The notes: a model not told the origin generated them from the sequence alone. 64,000 nucleotides of DNA from Vitis vinifera (GCF_030704535.1 NC_081823.1:7198501-7262500); one strand, 5' to 3'; shown: positions 24,001 to 36,644, counted from the first letter of the stretch. Program-made: numbers and translations.

Positions 24001-26319
24001 CTTATCACTTGCTGTTGATGTGTTATTTGTTGCAGACAAATAGCGATTTTGATGCCAAACCTATGGTTATGCTTTTGGGTCAATACTCAACTGGAAAAAC
24101 TACTTTCATTAAACATTTGCTGAAGAGTAGTTATCCAGGTGAATTATTGTTCTCTCACACCTTCCCTCCTTGTGCGCCTGTGAAAAATTCAGCTCTTGTT
24201 TATTATTTTCTTCATTTTGAACAGGAGCACACATTGGACCTGAACCTACTACTGACAGATTCGTTGTCGTTATGGTATCTACTGAACCATTATCTATTAC
24301 CTTGTCATTCATATAGTCTTCAATTTTTTATTAATAAACAAAACAAAATAAAATAATTTTATGTTTTTAACTATTTATAAAAGCCATTCAATTTCCCTTG
24401 GTGAGCTCTTTAAGAAATGAAACCTAGTACCTTGCTTTCTGTTTCATATAACCTCGGTACAGAAATTAAAGTTCTGACGAAATAATTCCTTGCATTTGGT
24501 CAGCTAACTTGACCATTTTCTTGTTCTTACTGGAACCTCCAGCCATATTTTAGTATTAGAATGGCTGTCTGATGTTTTAATAGTTGGTGTGGTCTCCTAG
24601 TTTTGTTTGGCTTTTTTACTTTTTAGTTTGATTTTTTTAAATTTTTTTCTCTGTCCATCTTTCCCAATATTTTTTTCATCTTCACTCACTAATCCTGCTT
24701 TTATACAGTCTGGACCTGATGAAAGAAGTATTCCTGGAAACACAATTGCTGTTCAAGCAGACATGCCTTACAGTGGTCTGACAACTTTTGGAACGGCATT
24801 TTTGTCCAAATTCGAGTGTTCTCAAATGCCGCATTCTGTGAGTTATTACTCTATAATTATCATGGAAATTTCTAGATTATCATTCTGTAGCACCTGAAAC
24901 TTAATCTTTTATATGATCAAAGCTACTGGAGCACATCACGTTTGTGGATACTCCTGGAGTTCTATCAGGAGAAAAGCAACGAACACAGCGAGCCTACGAT
25001 TTTACTGGTGTAACATCATGGTTTGCTGCAAAGTGTGACCTCATTCTACTGCTGTTTGATCCTCATAAACTTGATGTTAGTGATGAATTCAAGCGTGTGA
25101 TTTCATCTCTTCATGGCCATGATGACAAGATACGTGTGGTTCTGAACAAGGCGGACCAAGTGGATACTCAGCAAGTAAGAATTTGTGCTGCTAATTAGTT
25201 TTATAGGTTATTTTATAGATATTTCACTACATATTATTGTTTAGTGTCTTTTGACAGACATTTAACTTGCTTTCTGATTGGCTTTGTATTGTAGCTTATG
25301 AGGGTTTATGGAGCACTGATGTGGTCACTTGGGAAGGTTCTAAATACTCCTGAGGTTATGCGTGTTTATATTGGGTAGATTCTCTATCTTTATAATAGTT
25401 CACTGCAACAGCAGCAGCTTCAGTTTATTTGTTTGTTATATTGCATGCTTTTATTGCTATCCTATATTTCTTTAAGAATATATAAGATGAGACGTTTTCA
25501 AATCGATTGGTTCTCAACTTTACCTTTGCCCCTCATTTTACACATGAACCTACCATTGTTGCATTGGTCTTATCCTGCCAAATTAATGTCTCTCTTGGCA
25601 TTGTCAGCTCTTTCAACGACAAACCTGTAAATGAAGCTGCTGTTGGTCCAATTGGGAAAGAACTTTTTGAAAAAGAGCAGGAAAACCTTCTTTCTGATTT
25701 AAAAGATATCCCCAAGAAGGCTTGTGATCGCCGAGTAAGTTCTGTAGTATTCGCTTCTGCTTCTGTTCTTTTCCATAAATGGGATTTGTAGGATTCACAG
25801 GCAAAACACACTTGTTAGGGCATGAAAGGCAACCCAGGTTGAGAAATATTGAATCTCCAGGGGATTCTGATCACCATTGTTTTTCACAGATCAATGAATT
25901 TGTAAAACGGGCCCGAGCTGCCAAGATTCATGCCTACATCATCAGCCATCTAAAGAAGGAGATGCCTACTATGATGGGCAAAGCCAAGACTCAGCAGAGG
26001 CTTATCGACAATCTGGAAGATGAATTTGCAAAGGTTCCACATCTCTCTCCTGCAAATAACCTTGTAAACCAACACATTCAATTCACCATTCATACATTAA
26101 TCGTACTCATTCTTGGTTAATATATATATACAGGTCCAGAGGGAGTTCCATCTGCCGGCAGGGGATTTCCCGAACGTTGACCATTTCAGGGAGGTACTGA
26201 GTGGTTACAGCATAGACAAATTTGAGAGGTTGAAGCCTAAAATGATACAAACCGTAGATGACATGTTGGGTTATGACATCCCGGAGCTCCTGAAGAGTTT
26301 CAGAAATCCATACGATTAA
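21090..26319 (+). CDS. EHD1: EH-domain containing protein 1 (EHD1), dynamin-like ATPase
   Basis: Sixteen exons: 21090-21174, 21262-21341, 22368-22436, 22511-22568, 22751-22806, 22888-22930, 23017-23078, 23753-23866, 24036-24138, 24225-24274, 24709-24837, 24923-25174, 25295-25374, 25608-25734, 25890-26033, 26134-26319. They join in frame to 545 aa, the length I recall for Arabidopsis EHD1. The EH domain is N-terminal, as in plants, with an EF-hand loop DSDSDGRITGND at about residues 27-38. The GTPase-like fold shows P-loop GQYSTGKTTF, switch-II DTPG and NKAD. C-terminal helices follow (KEMPTMMGK region). EHD proteins bind and tubulate membranes and act in endocytic recycling; in Arabidopsis EHD1 is linked to recycling and salt tolerance. 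All key motifs look intact. The ATG is the first in frame after a stop-rich leader. Confidence 0.95.
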
Positions 26320-27599
26320 ATGGATGCGGGCAGTTCAATGAGATACATATCTTGGATGAAGACCCAAGTGACTGGAGGCATGTACAGAGCCACCCTTCTT
26401 CCCTTCCATTGATATTTTGAGACTTGTCTGAGCAGTTCCTTGGCTCCTCCATGATGTCAGTCAGTATCATATAAATTATCACTCCTTTCCCTTTCATCAG
26501 AGGATTAAGTTGTAGTAGATATTGTTTTCTTTTATTTTGTCAGACACAGGCAGTGGAATAATTGTTCATCTTCATAATATCATGAATTCAAAGTCATTCT
26601 AAAAATTTGATTCATGGGTGCATCTGCAATATTAACCACCCGTTAGTGAAGATGAACGCAGCTCTTCCTTAATACCACAATAAAATCCATGGATGAAGGC
26701 AACAATCATAGGGAAACAAAAAGGAGAGTATAATATAACACATACCCGAACACTCGTTCCTCAAATCAGATCATCGGAGACGCCTCTGCAATCTACTCTC
26801 CCTTCTACTTCTCCACTGTCATTGGTAAGATTTTTAGAACATGGAAATTCAAGATGATGGGTGGAGAGTGCTAGTCACAGAGATTTGGGAATTCTCTCTC
26901 AAATCTCGACTTACAGATAATGGAATTCCTAGTTTTTTATTTCAAAGATTTTAGGTTCAATTTCATAGATTTTGGGGATTATTGAAACCAAACATATGAA
27001 AATTATTTTCCTGACTTTTTTTTTTTCTTGGTACTTTCCAAGACCAAAGATAGCCTTCAAGTTTGCATTTACTCAAGAAACGAAACTAAGTGATTGAATA
27101 AACTCTTCATATAGGACATGGAGAATAGTAAATGATTGAATAGAGGCTTCGAGTTTGAGAGTATTGAAAAAAGAAAAATAATGTGGATCAAATTTATTCG
27201 AGAAATAAAACAATATGATTGAGTAGTCTTCCTATGTTTGATTTTAGATAGTACTAAGGAAAAAACTATTAAGGAAAATGATTTTCTCATGTTTGATTTC
27301 ATCATGAAAAATATAAGAGAAAATGAAATATAATTAAAATTAATTGAAATTTTATATATTTTAAAATGATATAATCTTTATATCATAATTTTTGGAAGCA
27401 ACAACTCCAAAGGGGTTGAATTATTTCCCAAGTTCAGGGCTCTCATGAAGGTCATGCATAGCTCAACATTACTCAAGGGGCTTTCCATCCACAGGCATGT
27501 GCTTTAATTTCCCACCTTGTTCCTGCACAAAACTTGACAATGAAATATATGTCTTCATTTATCACAATCAAATTTCATTTTCTTTTTTTCTCAATGAAA
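26320..27599. other. EHD1 3' UTR and intergenic DNA
   Basis: The first few hundred bases are probably EHD1 3' UTR. The rest is AT-rich, with no gene, RNA or element end that I can support. Confidence 0.5.
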
Positions 27600-28355
27600 T
27601 ATTAGATATCTACCAACCAAGGATAATCGGTATGCGTGGGGATTAGATAAAGAGATTACCTCCTGCATCTTAGACATGGCAAAGGAACATTCTGAAGCTG
27701 TATCTAAAGAACTGCCACAGGTCATCATGGAGAGCACCAAGACTGGTGAACTCGGGCCATTGACCCCGGAGCAATACATGGTTGATAACTGCAGAAACGT
27801 ATACCTGCCAGGCTTTGAAGTGACTGCTGTGGCCTCAATGTGGGGTTTGATGCTGTTAGCTTCACATCCTGAATGGCAGGACCGAATTCGAGCTGAGGCT
27901 GCACAAGCATGCGCAGGCCGTCCCCTAGAGGCCAACATGCTTGGCTAGATGAAAGTGGTATGTGATTCACCAACTTGAAATAAATTAAATGTATTAGTTA
28001 GTGGGAAATTGACCTGGGTTTGATTTGCCATGGATGGATGCAGTTGAAAATGGTGATTCAGGAGGTACTGCGGCTTTACTCAGGAGTGGCCATTTTGACG
28101 AGGCATACAATGAAAGATGTTCAGCTTGGTGATGTTTCGGTTCCAGAGGGTGTCGGTATTTGGGTTTGGTTACCAGCATTGCACCAAGATTCTGAGTTCT
28201 GGGGACCTGATGCAGCCAAGTTCAACCCTGAGAGAGGTTTGCTAATCGTATTTCTGGGGCCTGCAACCCTTCCAGTGCCTACGTCCCGTTTGGTACTGGA
28301 AACAGAGCTTGTCCTGGCCAGGGCCTAGCCATTGCAGAAATAAAGGTCTTGAATC
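27600..28355 (+). pseudogene. CYP714-like cytochrome P450 pseudogene (C-terminal part)
   Basis: Two exon-like blocks, about 27604-27958 and 28044-28355, separated by an intron-like gap with GT-AG ends, so this is not a processed copy. Recognisable P450 pieces in order are the pre-I-helix region, I helix, K helix with E..R (QEVLRLY), the FNPER region, and the heme-binding loop FGTGNRACPG, which lies in a different frame from FNPER. Sequence style fits CYP714, a clan-72 family that includes gibberellin-modifying enzymes. Damage: a TAG just before the end of block one, a frameshift before the heme loop, and the I-helix signature AG.(D/E)TT reads PGFEVT, so the oxygen-activating threonine is valine. 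The N-terminal two thirds and the last exon end are missing. It cannot make an active enzyme. Confidence 0.85.
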
Positions 28356-28371
28356 CTGGCACGAGCTTTGG

Positions 28372-28515
28372 CATGAATCATGACCCTAGTTATGACACAC
28401 GTCACATGTTATGGCATGGGACATAATAAGGGTCAAGCTTTAGCAGGAGTCATACCACTAGTTGTGGCACACGTCACATGCCATGCCATGGGACATAATA
28501 AGGATCATTGAGGTC
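28372..28515. repeat. Two-copy 72-bp tandem repeat
   Basis: The block containing CACACGTCACATG and CATGGGACATAATAAGG occurs twice, offset by 72 bases (landmarks at 28394 and 28466). It immediately follows the P450 pseudogene. Confidence 0.75.
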
Positions 28516-28526
28516 TCATTTCACCA

Positions 28527-29480
28527 AAAAAAAAAAAAAAAAAATATATACGTGTTTTCATGAAAAATATATGTATTTTCATGAAAAATATATGAATTTT
28601 TTTTCATGATGTACGTGGGTTCAAAATTGGATTTAATAAGAAGATTATCTAAAATTTAATATTCTTTGAATATTTTATTTCATAAAAGTGTATGATATAA
28701 TTTATTAATATATTACTGCTAAATTTATATTGAGATTACAATTACATTAAATAAAAATATATTATGTAATATAAACAATTTAGAAGTTATATCTAACATG
28801 TATTTTAATTTTCACTATGAGATTGTAAGTTGTAACAAATAGGCATGACTTGTAAAATTTAAAATAATAATAATAGAAAAACATTTGACAACAAGAAATA
28901 TATTTATAGATTATATAAAAAATTTAGGAAAATAAAATATTATTTTTTAATCATAAAAATAATAATAAAAACTTGTTTTTCAATAAAAAATAATTATTAT
29001 CTTTTTACTCTAGATTGTTTATATATTTTTTTATTCTTAAAAATTATAAATTGAATATTTTAAAAAACTAAGAAACTTCAATTTTCTGTGTATTGTATTT
29101 TATTCGATGATTATTTATATTATATATTATCATTTTTTGTGATTAATGGTGCTCAATAAAATAATTGAAATCAATAAATATGAATAGATATTTTATTAAA
29201 AAAGTTTTAAAAGGAAAATTATGATGGTTTTGATATATTTAAAAAAATAAAAATAAATAAAAAATGGAAAAAAAAGTATTTAAAATAACTTATTTGAACA
29301 AATTTTTTTATTTTTTAAAAACAATTTATCATACATCTTTATTTTAAAAAAATTAAAAAAAAATGCTTTTATTATTTAATTTATAAATAAGTATTGTTCA
29401 TTTAAGTTTATTTTTGGTTTTTATTTATTTATTTATTTATATTCCTCTTCTTCTGCTCCTCAGCATTTTTATTTTCCCCA
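28527..29480. other. Very AT-rich low-complexity DNA
   Basis: Starts with a poly-A tract and a short repeat of TTTTCATGAAAAATATATG (about 28555-28595), then nearly 900 bases of A/T-dominated sequence with ATTT repeats near 29421-29440. No gene. Confidence 0.6.
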
Positions 29481-29499
29481 ACCAAACATTACCAAAAGT

Positions 29500-29666
29500 A
29501 ACCTTCAGCTTATGAAATTTACCTGTGGAGATCGTATGTGAAACTTCCCAAGATCAAAGGACAATTTTGGATCGAAGGTGCATCTCAGGCAAGCGTGGTT
29601 CAGGTGAAAGCAGAGACAAGAGACCACGTATCCACCCATAGTCTCAACTTTCTCTTTGTGTCTGAG
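29500..29666 (+). other. Probable 5' UTR exon of the SWIB gene
   Basis: A stretch of mixed composition ends TGTCTGAG before GTATGATT, a good splice donor at 29667. The matching acceptor is at 30528-30529 (TGTAAACAG), 28 bases before the SWIB start codon. That gives a 863-bp intron in the 5' UTR. The transcription start is not defined; the left boundary is approximate. Confidence 0.45.
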
Positions 29667-30557
29667 GTATGATTGTTTTTAAGCTATTTTCTTCAAAGCT
29701 TTGAGGTAGATTCATTGCGTTCAACTCTGTAATATGTTATAACTGTTCTAATCTTCACTGTAAAAAAAACCCAGTGGAACAAAACTACTAATGATTATGA
29801 TAGGGGAGGTGAAGTTTAATAATGGATGGTGTATGCCAAATGTTTGGTGAAATGCCTCAAAGAGGTTATGTGTTTTTAGTATATTGAATGTTAGAGCAAG
29901 TGGCCCTTCTTGAACTGGGTGTTTAGGAATTGGTTGGAGCAACAAGGTTTTCCATACAATCAATGCAAGGTGGCACCTGGCTGGCTGCTAAAGTTTTTGG
30001 GAGGAGTGTTCTGGGTGGGGAACGATTAGGGTTTAAGGTTTAGTCCAATATGTAGCACATTATTGAGTGGGACCCAAAAGGGAAAATCAATGAATATGTT
30101 TGTTGCTTAATGCAATTGTAGGCTGTGGTCGAACCATTTGATGCAAAAATGTTGGAAGTTAAGTTTAATGCTGGTCAGCTGAACTCGAAATTTTTTGCTG
30201 TGGAATTAATGGCTAAATTCATTACGGTGAATTGGGTCGTGGGAGAAAATGGAAAATCTATACCATTGATGGTATACAGGACCATTTTGTTGAATGGAAT
30301 TTGAAAACTAATAATGAGTGTAATCTTTGTTTGGAAAAGAGAGGGGACACGTGTTCATGAGCATCTGTCAATTATGCTATGACTGTCGGTCACAAAGTGA
30401 GAGCCAGATAAGCACATTTCAGATGATTAAGAATTTATCTTTCTATTATTCATATTGATATCGCTGTAATGAAGAAGAAGCAGCTAGTTTTCAAACTTTT
30501 CAGTAAGAACTTTATTGGCCTGTAAACAGGAAGAAGTCAGAGACGAGAGTGAGAAGG

Positions 30558-31538
30558 ATGCTGCCACAGCGTGTGAAGAGAGCCATCACAGAGAATCCGA
30601 AGAAGCTAGCAAATTTGATTGACCTTGCAAATCTGCCTTCAACACTTCGAGAATTTGTGGGTCAGTCTCAGATTTCACGTTTGGGCTGTTTCATGCGCGT
30701 CTGGTCATACATCAAGGCCAACAATCTTCAGGTTTTGTATCTCTCTTTCCATGTTTTTATAATTGATAATGAAGAGGAAGTTTGTCTTCCTTATTGTCTC
30801 TTTACAGGGATGTGTCTGTATGCAAAAATAATCTTTGATATGCATATTATTTTTGCATCTCCCTTCTTATTAGTTATCACATGGAACCTAAGTATAATCA
30901 CTGTTTGGAGTGAAAATGATTTATATAATCATTGTTTTTTCTTACCCCTAAGTATCTTTCTTCATTATTTTGTAGGCTGTATATGATTTTTTTTTTAAAA
31001 TATTTTGAATTTTGACGGAAGTTACACTATTTCCAGTTAAAGTTGTTTTTAGAGGGTGGATTAATTGGAATGAGGTTGGACCCGGTTAATTAAACAAAAG
31101 AGCAGCTTTCTAAGAGTTTCTAATAACAGTGACTCAGTTTTCCTTAGTGATGATGTAATCATGTAAGGCACTGGTTGATGGTTAATAAGAGACAGTTACT
31201 ATATTGTTTAACCACATGCACACACATAGATGAAGTACATTCATATTACCATGATTGCTAGAAGCAAATGGAAGACCATATAGTAGCTTTATCCTTTCCT
31301 TCATGCACTTAAAGTAATTAATGTTGCAAGAGTTTTTATTAATTTAGTGTATTGATATGATTTTCCTTATACCTGAATGGAACTGTGGGCTGCACTGTTT
31401 CTTGTTCAGGATCCAAACAACAAGAATGTGGTCATTTGTGATGACAAGCTGAGGAGTATTTTGTTGGGTAAGCCTCGTGTTGAGCTGGCTGAACTTCCTG
31501 CACTGATCAAACTGCATTTTCCCAAGGAGCGAAAGTGA
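30558..31538 (+). CDS. Single-domain SWIB/MDM2 protein
   Basis: Two exons, 30558-30731 and 31410-31538, encode 100 aa. The SWIB fold spans nearly the whole protein: LPSTLREFVGQSQISRLGCF, then RVWSYIKANNLQDP, then the strand-helix end ICDDKLRSIL and an E-L hinge before the last helix. SWIB domains occur in chromatin remodelling complexes (BAF60 subunits) and as small stand-alone plant proteins, some imported into organelles. Here no long transit peptide is visible, only a basic start (MLPQRVKRAI), so nuclear, mitochondrial or plastid location is open. I chose the ATG at 30558; the frame is open a few codons further up, but only from a GTG. A 5' UTR intron is likely. Confidence 0.9.
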
Positions 31539-32379
31539 TTTGAGAATTTGAGGTGAAGGTGCCTATATTCCCTCAAAAAGTAGCCTCTCCCTTGCATACA
31601 CTTCCTGAAATACAGCTGCTTCATGTTGTAGCAAATTGATTGTTAAATATTTGAATATTATGGAGTCCCAATCTGTTTGGATTCATTGAGCTTTTAAGTA
31701 TTATCTATAGGGATCCCCTAAAACCTAATGCTGAATGTATGTTTGTTGGCTATTTATCTGGTATTGGTTTATTAATATTAGAAGATAATTTTCTTCAAAC
31801 CCTCCCTCTCTCGTGGTAAAGGAACTTACTTGTATAATGCTTCTGAGAATTTCAGCTTTTCATTGATATATTTTGTATTTTCTTATAAAGGATGTTTCAT
31901 GTCCATGCAGAGATGGACAGTTGATAAATTATAAATTTGCTTAGCTCTCTCTCTCTCTCTCTCTCTCAATTGTGATGAACTTGCAATTTCAGGAAGAAAA
32001 CATGAATGCTAAATCTCATCCAATTAGAACTCCTTTAGAACTGGTGGTTTTAACAGAATGATTTTGTGAGACCTGCAATCATTACTGATTCCATAGATAA
32101 GTTCATGGCATCCCATCAACCTGTGCCACGAAGGGCATATCTAAATTCTCAAGGAATGTTTAAGGTCAAATAGAATGGTTTATTGGTCTTTAGAAATTGC
32201 ACTTTGTTGAGAAACTTGTAGTTAGAAAACAAAACTTAGTTTGGATGATCCTTTATGATATTGGTTTTATGGAGAATTATTGATAATAATGATCTTAGTA
32301 ATATCAATACAGAAATGCAAATGATGAGTGGGATTACTGATATTAGGAAGAGATATTGTGCATTATACTACATGACTAA
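31539..32379. other. SWIB 3' UTR and intergenic DNA before the GDSL gene
   Basis: Includes a (CT)n microsatellite at 31945-31967. The SWIB and GDSL genes are convergent here. No other gene seen. Confidence 0.55.
31945..31967. repeat. (CT)n microsatellite
   Basis: About eleven uninterrupted CT dinucleotides between the SWIB and GDSL genes. Confidence 0.9.
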
Positions 32380-34675
32380 TCATATGAACTCTGCTAGGGA
32401 ATGCTTAACCACATGATCAGCAATAATCCTGTTGGTTTTCTCCGTTGGGTGGAAAGCATCCCAAAATACATATTTATCCGCATCTGCACATGTGAGTGGG
32501 TTAAATTTATTACACATGTACCCCATTTCAACCACTCCAGTTGCGCAACATGCTACTGCTGCTTCCTCGAATCCTGCAAATTAGGAATTGGGTTACTTTG
32601 ATTAACTTCAATCACAGGCATACAAAATGTAATTATGTATCAAGGAAATAAGGCCTATAAAAAATTGTACATAAAAATTAATTATGTTTAAGGCATTTTG
32701 ATGTTGTCAAGATTAACCCTAAGAAAGAAAAAAAAGAGAGAAAAGCCTGGAGTATGTTTGCATGCTCAAAAGATAGTAATTAGTGAATGATTGAACAAAT
32801 ATGGAAAGGAAGTAGTTGAAAAAAATCTAATCATTTGCAAACTATTAGAAAAGTTAGCTTTGGTGCGATGGAATGGTAAAACAGTCTATGGGAAATCTAA
32901 GCAAGAAAAGCCAAAATTAAATAAAATAATAGGAAATAAAAATCCTCTGATCTAGATTATCACTAGCAAGCTAAGCACAATATATCTAACCTAAGGTGCC
33001 TACAATCCTTCAACCTTAATAAATAGTTAAAAATGAATGCAGGTCATCTTGCCTATTAAAGATTTTAAACCACCTTAATATTGCCAATAATATTATGAGA
33101 CATGTCAATTTTAGGATGCTCCACATGGCAACCAATGACCTAGGGCTTATGTTGCATGATCCTTTTTCATGCACAGTATGCCATGTTGCACCAGTTGTGG
33201 TAGTGGTCAGCCAGAAAACTTACCAAAAGAGTGTGGACTCTGAATAATCTCCAAGAGAATATCAAATGGGTTTGTTAGCACCAATCTGATTCCAGAAAGC
33301 TCATTTTTCAGCTTCATAACCAGTTCTTGCAACTTCCCATTGAAATCCCAGGCCACAATATTGTACTTCTCCACACAATCCCTCCCAGATAAAATATTTG
33401 TGGTTCTTTCCAGTGGCAAACAACCCATAGGAGGAAGACCACCCAGTGAGATCTTTCTAGCTCCTAATTGGAAGAGCTCTGTAATGAAATTTCCAGCAAT
33501 CCCTACAAGAAAACTCTGGTACTCCTCAACAGAGAACTTTAACCGCCTGCCTGGAAGTAGGTAGTAGTTTTCTAAGAAATCATTGGTTCCTAAGCTTATT
33601 AAATACAGTGATTCACTCAGAACCTCATTAGCTTTCTGATGGCCAAGATAATCTCTGAGCTGCTTCTGGTATTCCTTGTAGTATTCAAGTTCCTTCCAGA
33701 AAGGTATCACTGACTGCAAGTCCAAATCACATTGAAAATTAGTTATTTCGGTAACTTGAGTCACCATCTTTTGCAAAAAGAAATGGAAGAAAAAGAAAAA
33801 TGGAAAACATAGTCAAACCAAGATAGCTAGATGACTTTTCTTGTGGAAGGTAACCAACTTGAGATGATCTTTCTTGTGGAAGGTAACCAAATTGAGATGA
33901 TCTTTCTTGTGGAAGGTAACTAAATTTAGATGATTTTCTGTTGGAAGGTAACCAAATTGACTTGAAATTAACTCAAGTTCTTAAAACTTTGTTGAATGAA
34001 CTTACAACTCAATTTAGTTTTGTCTGCATCAAGTTTTACTGAGTTGAGTTAAACCATGAGTGAAATGGTTTCTGAAACAGTAATCAGACTAACACTTTGG
34101 CAAAGAATGGTAAGGGGTACAAGAATCCAAGGTTCTTGTCCTGGATCTGAGTTTCAGCTTGAGGGGCCCTATCTTCATGATTGATCCACTTAAAGACGAT
34201 CTATGGGTCTGATCATGATGTGCAACAGGATTTCTATGTATCAATTAGTAAATAATTTGGCATATGTTAGAATACTAGGATCCAATGTAAGTTCTATTAA
34301 GGAACATACCAGCACGTTGGAGGTAGCATTATCATAACCAGTTCCAGCAGAAGCAAAGCAAACTCCAGTGGCAAAATCTGTAATATGATAAGTGGGATCC
34401 AAGTAAGCAGGTACCACTGGCTTGACCCCAAAAGCCTCAGAAATGAAGTCTGGTGGAAGCCGACCATTAGAAAACCGTCCAGTGGGTTGGCCACCATTGA
34501 AATCACGCCCATAAGGCTCAAAATTGCTCTTTAGAATTGTTTGTACCTGGTTGTTGTTCCCTGAGTCCACAGAGGAGTCCCCAAAAACAATAATGGCTGG
34601 AACTTTTGCATGGATCCTTAGGATTTGGATCAGGAGCTGAGCTAAGAAGAGCCAAGCCATGACCTTATACATCAT
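32380..34675 (-). CDS. GDSL-type esterase/lipase
   Basis: Three exons on the minus strand: 34675-34310, 33713-33224, 32573-32380, joining to 349 aa, the usual size for plant GDSL lipases. A hydrophobic signal peptide (about residues 6-22) points to secretion. Conserved blocks are present: block I with the nucleophile serine in VFGDSSVDSGNN, block II glycine in ASAGTGYDN, block III GTND, and block V DAFHPTEK supplying Asp and His. Substrate is unknown; family members hydrolyse ester bonds in cutin precursors, lipids or acyl sugars. The start could be the first of two adjacent ATGs at 34675 or the later ATG at 34660 (MAWLF), because a TATA-like word lies only about 25 bases upstream of the first. 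Intron 1 carries a minisatellite. Confidence 0.94.
33829..33960. repeat. 33-bp minisatellite in GDSL intron 1
   Basis: Four copies of a unit containing TTGTGGAAGGTAACCAA and GATGAT(C/T)TTTC, with starts at 33841, 33874 and 33907 and a more diverged copy at about 33940. The exact 33-base spacing shows recent tandem expansion. Confidence 0.85.
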
Positions 34676-34699
34676 ACTTTTATGTCCTGACTCTCCACT

Positions 34700-34709
34700 T
34701 ATAATAGGG
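34700..34709 (-). promoter_or_regulatory. Possible TATA box of the GDSL gene
   Basis: The minus strand reads CCTATTATAAG, about 25 bases before the upstream ATG pair. If used, transcription would start at or inside the first codons, which favours the internal ATG at 34660. Confidence 0.4.
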
Positions 34710-36644
34710 TTGGAGGGGGTAATCGGAAAGGGGTTGGGAATGCTAGCATGAATTATTATGAGGTTGTTGGGAGGGGTTGGGAGTGCTAGTAGGAATGATT
34801 ATGAGGAACTTAATTCAAGTTGGAACTGAAATAGGTTGGTTGGTTGGCTGTTTACTACCTGCATTAGTGGTAATCCTGTGGAGGTTCAGGAAAATGGGGG
34901 ATAGGTTGATGAGGACACTACAGAAGTTTACATAGCAAGTTATTCTCATTCAATTGAATTGACATCCTAACCATAGTTTTGCATGATTTTTGTAGTGAGA
35001 ACAGAATGCTAGTAATTGTTCCTTCAAAAAGAAAACCAGGTAATGACACTGCTGTGTGAAGATTCCTTGTTATGAAATAAAAAATAGGAGCCATATTCAT
35101 TCATGCTCCCGAATTGTTTATTTTGGAATAACATTGCTGCTAGTGAAAATCCCTGAAATGTTAATTCTTTCATGATACCATGATTTAGATGTCCTAATTT
35201 ACTTGAAACTGTCAGTGAGGTAAGTGATGGTAGTTGTTGAAATGTTCACTTCTATGTGCTCAAGATAGATTTGGATGGTTGTGTGTAAAGTCCATCACTG
35301 GTGAACAGAATCAAATTGCCTGAATTGACAAGCATTTCTGGAAGACTGATCTTTACAAACAAATGCTCCATGGATCAGAATGCATGAGTGATATGTAAAA
35401 GGACTTGGACAATTTTCTTGTTGTGTGGTAGTGAAATTAGGCATGGGGATGGTTGAATCACAATTTACATGTGAGAAACCAAGTGATGCAGCTTCTATAT
35501 TTGACCATGCTCCCCATTAAGGGAGGTCTATCCCATCCTCTTGTCCTGTTCTTCGTCCTCTTCATGAGATGATGATGTACAGCAGATTTTCAATTTTATG
35601 ATTTGGGAAGATGTTTATCAGCTATCACTTCTTTTCCATACCATACCATACTATCCCATATGGTGCTCCAAGTCTTAACTCTTAACTAACTGCATATTAG
35701 GAAAATGTTGCTCTTAATAGAAAATCCATGGCTATTGCCAAAAGACACTTCAAGAGAAAATGAATAAAAACAAAAAAATCTCAATCTAGATTTATTTTTA
35801 AAAATATCCTTCAAAGTAGTGTGTTTATGCCACATCAGCATTTATATATTATTTTTTATTTTTTATTTATATCAAAATGATAATTGATGACTATAATTTC
35901 CCCATTTTTTTCTCTCCTTAGAAAGCTAATCCTAAACATCATTCCACTCCAAATCTGCCTAATTGGAACTTTTCAACTTCAAATTTGCCTAATCACCATC
36001 ACATTTATTAGCATTGATATATTTTATAAATGATATATTCTTACTATGACATGAAATGATATTAAAAAAATATTTATATACAATAGATAATAATAATAAA
36101 AATACAATCTTATATGATAAATAATACAATTGATAATTTACCATGATATTTAGGTGAATTTAAAAATTATGTTTTATGGTTTAAAGGTTTAAGACATGGA
36201 GTTCTTCAAGTTTATAGTGAATTTTTAATTTTGTAGATTAATACTAAATAAAACATTTATTTATTTTTATGATTTCATCACATATTTCTTTTTTTTTCTT
36301 TTCTTCTTTTAAATACAATCATTTGATCTACTAAAAAAAATAAAAAATAATAAATAATTAACAAAAATTTATTTGAAGACCTTAAGTATCTTTAAATATA
36401 TTTTAAAAATAATTTTTATATTTATTTTTAATCATTTTACATTTTTTATATAATTATTTTTTAAAATAATTATAAAAAAACAACTAAAAACTAAAAACCA
36501 TTTTTAATGATAGATCAAACTTTTTTTTTTTTTTTTTTTTGAATAGTGGAAAACATCTTTTCAAAATATAGTCAAACAAGATTTTTTATGATTTTTTTTC
36601 CAATCGAATATCCCGAAACAATGAGGCATACCCGTCGGCGTCAA
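34710..36644. other. Intergenic DNA between GDSL and the first MPC gene
   Basis: Sequence near 34710-34830 holds two related GGAGGGGTTGGGA-type words. From about 35840 to 36600 it is extremely AT-rich with poly-T runs. No gene recognised. Confidence 0.5.

Noticed and set aside
28527-29480. Possible AT-rich matrix attachment region or origin
   Set aside because: Composition alone is not evidence; nothing specific found.
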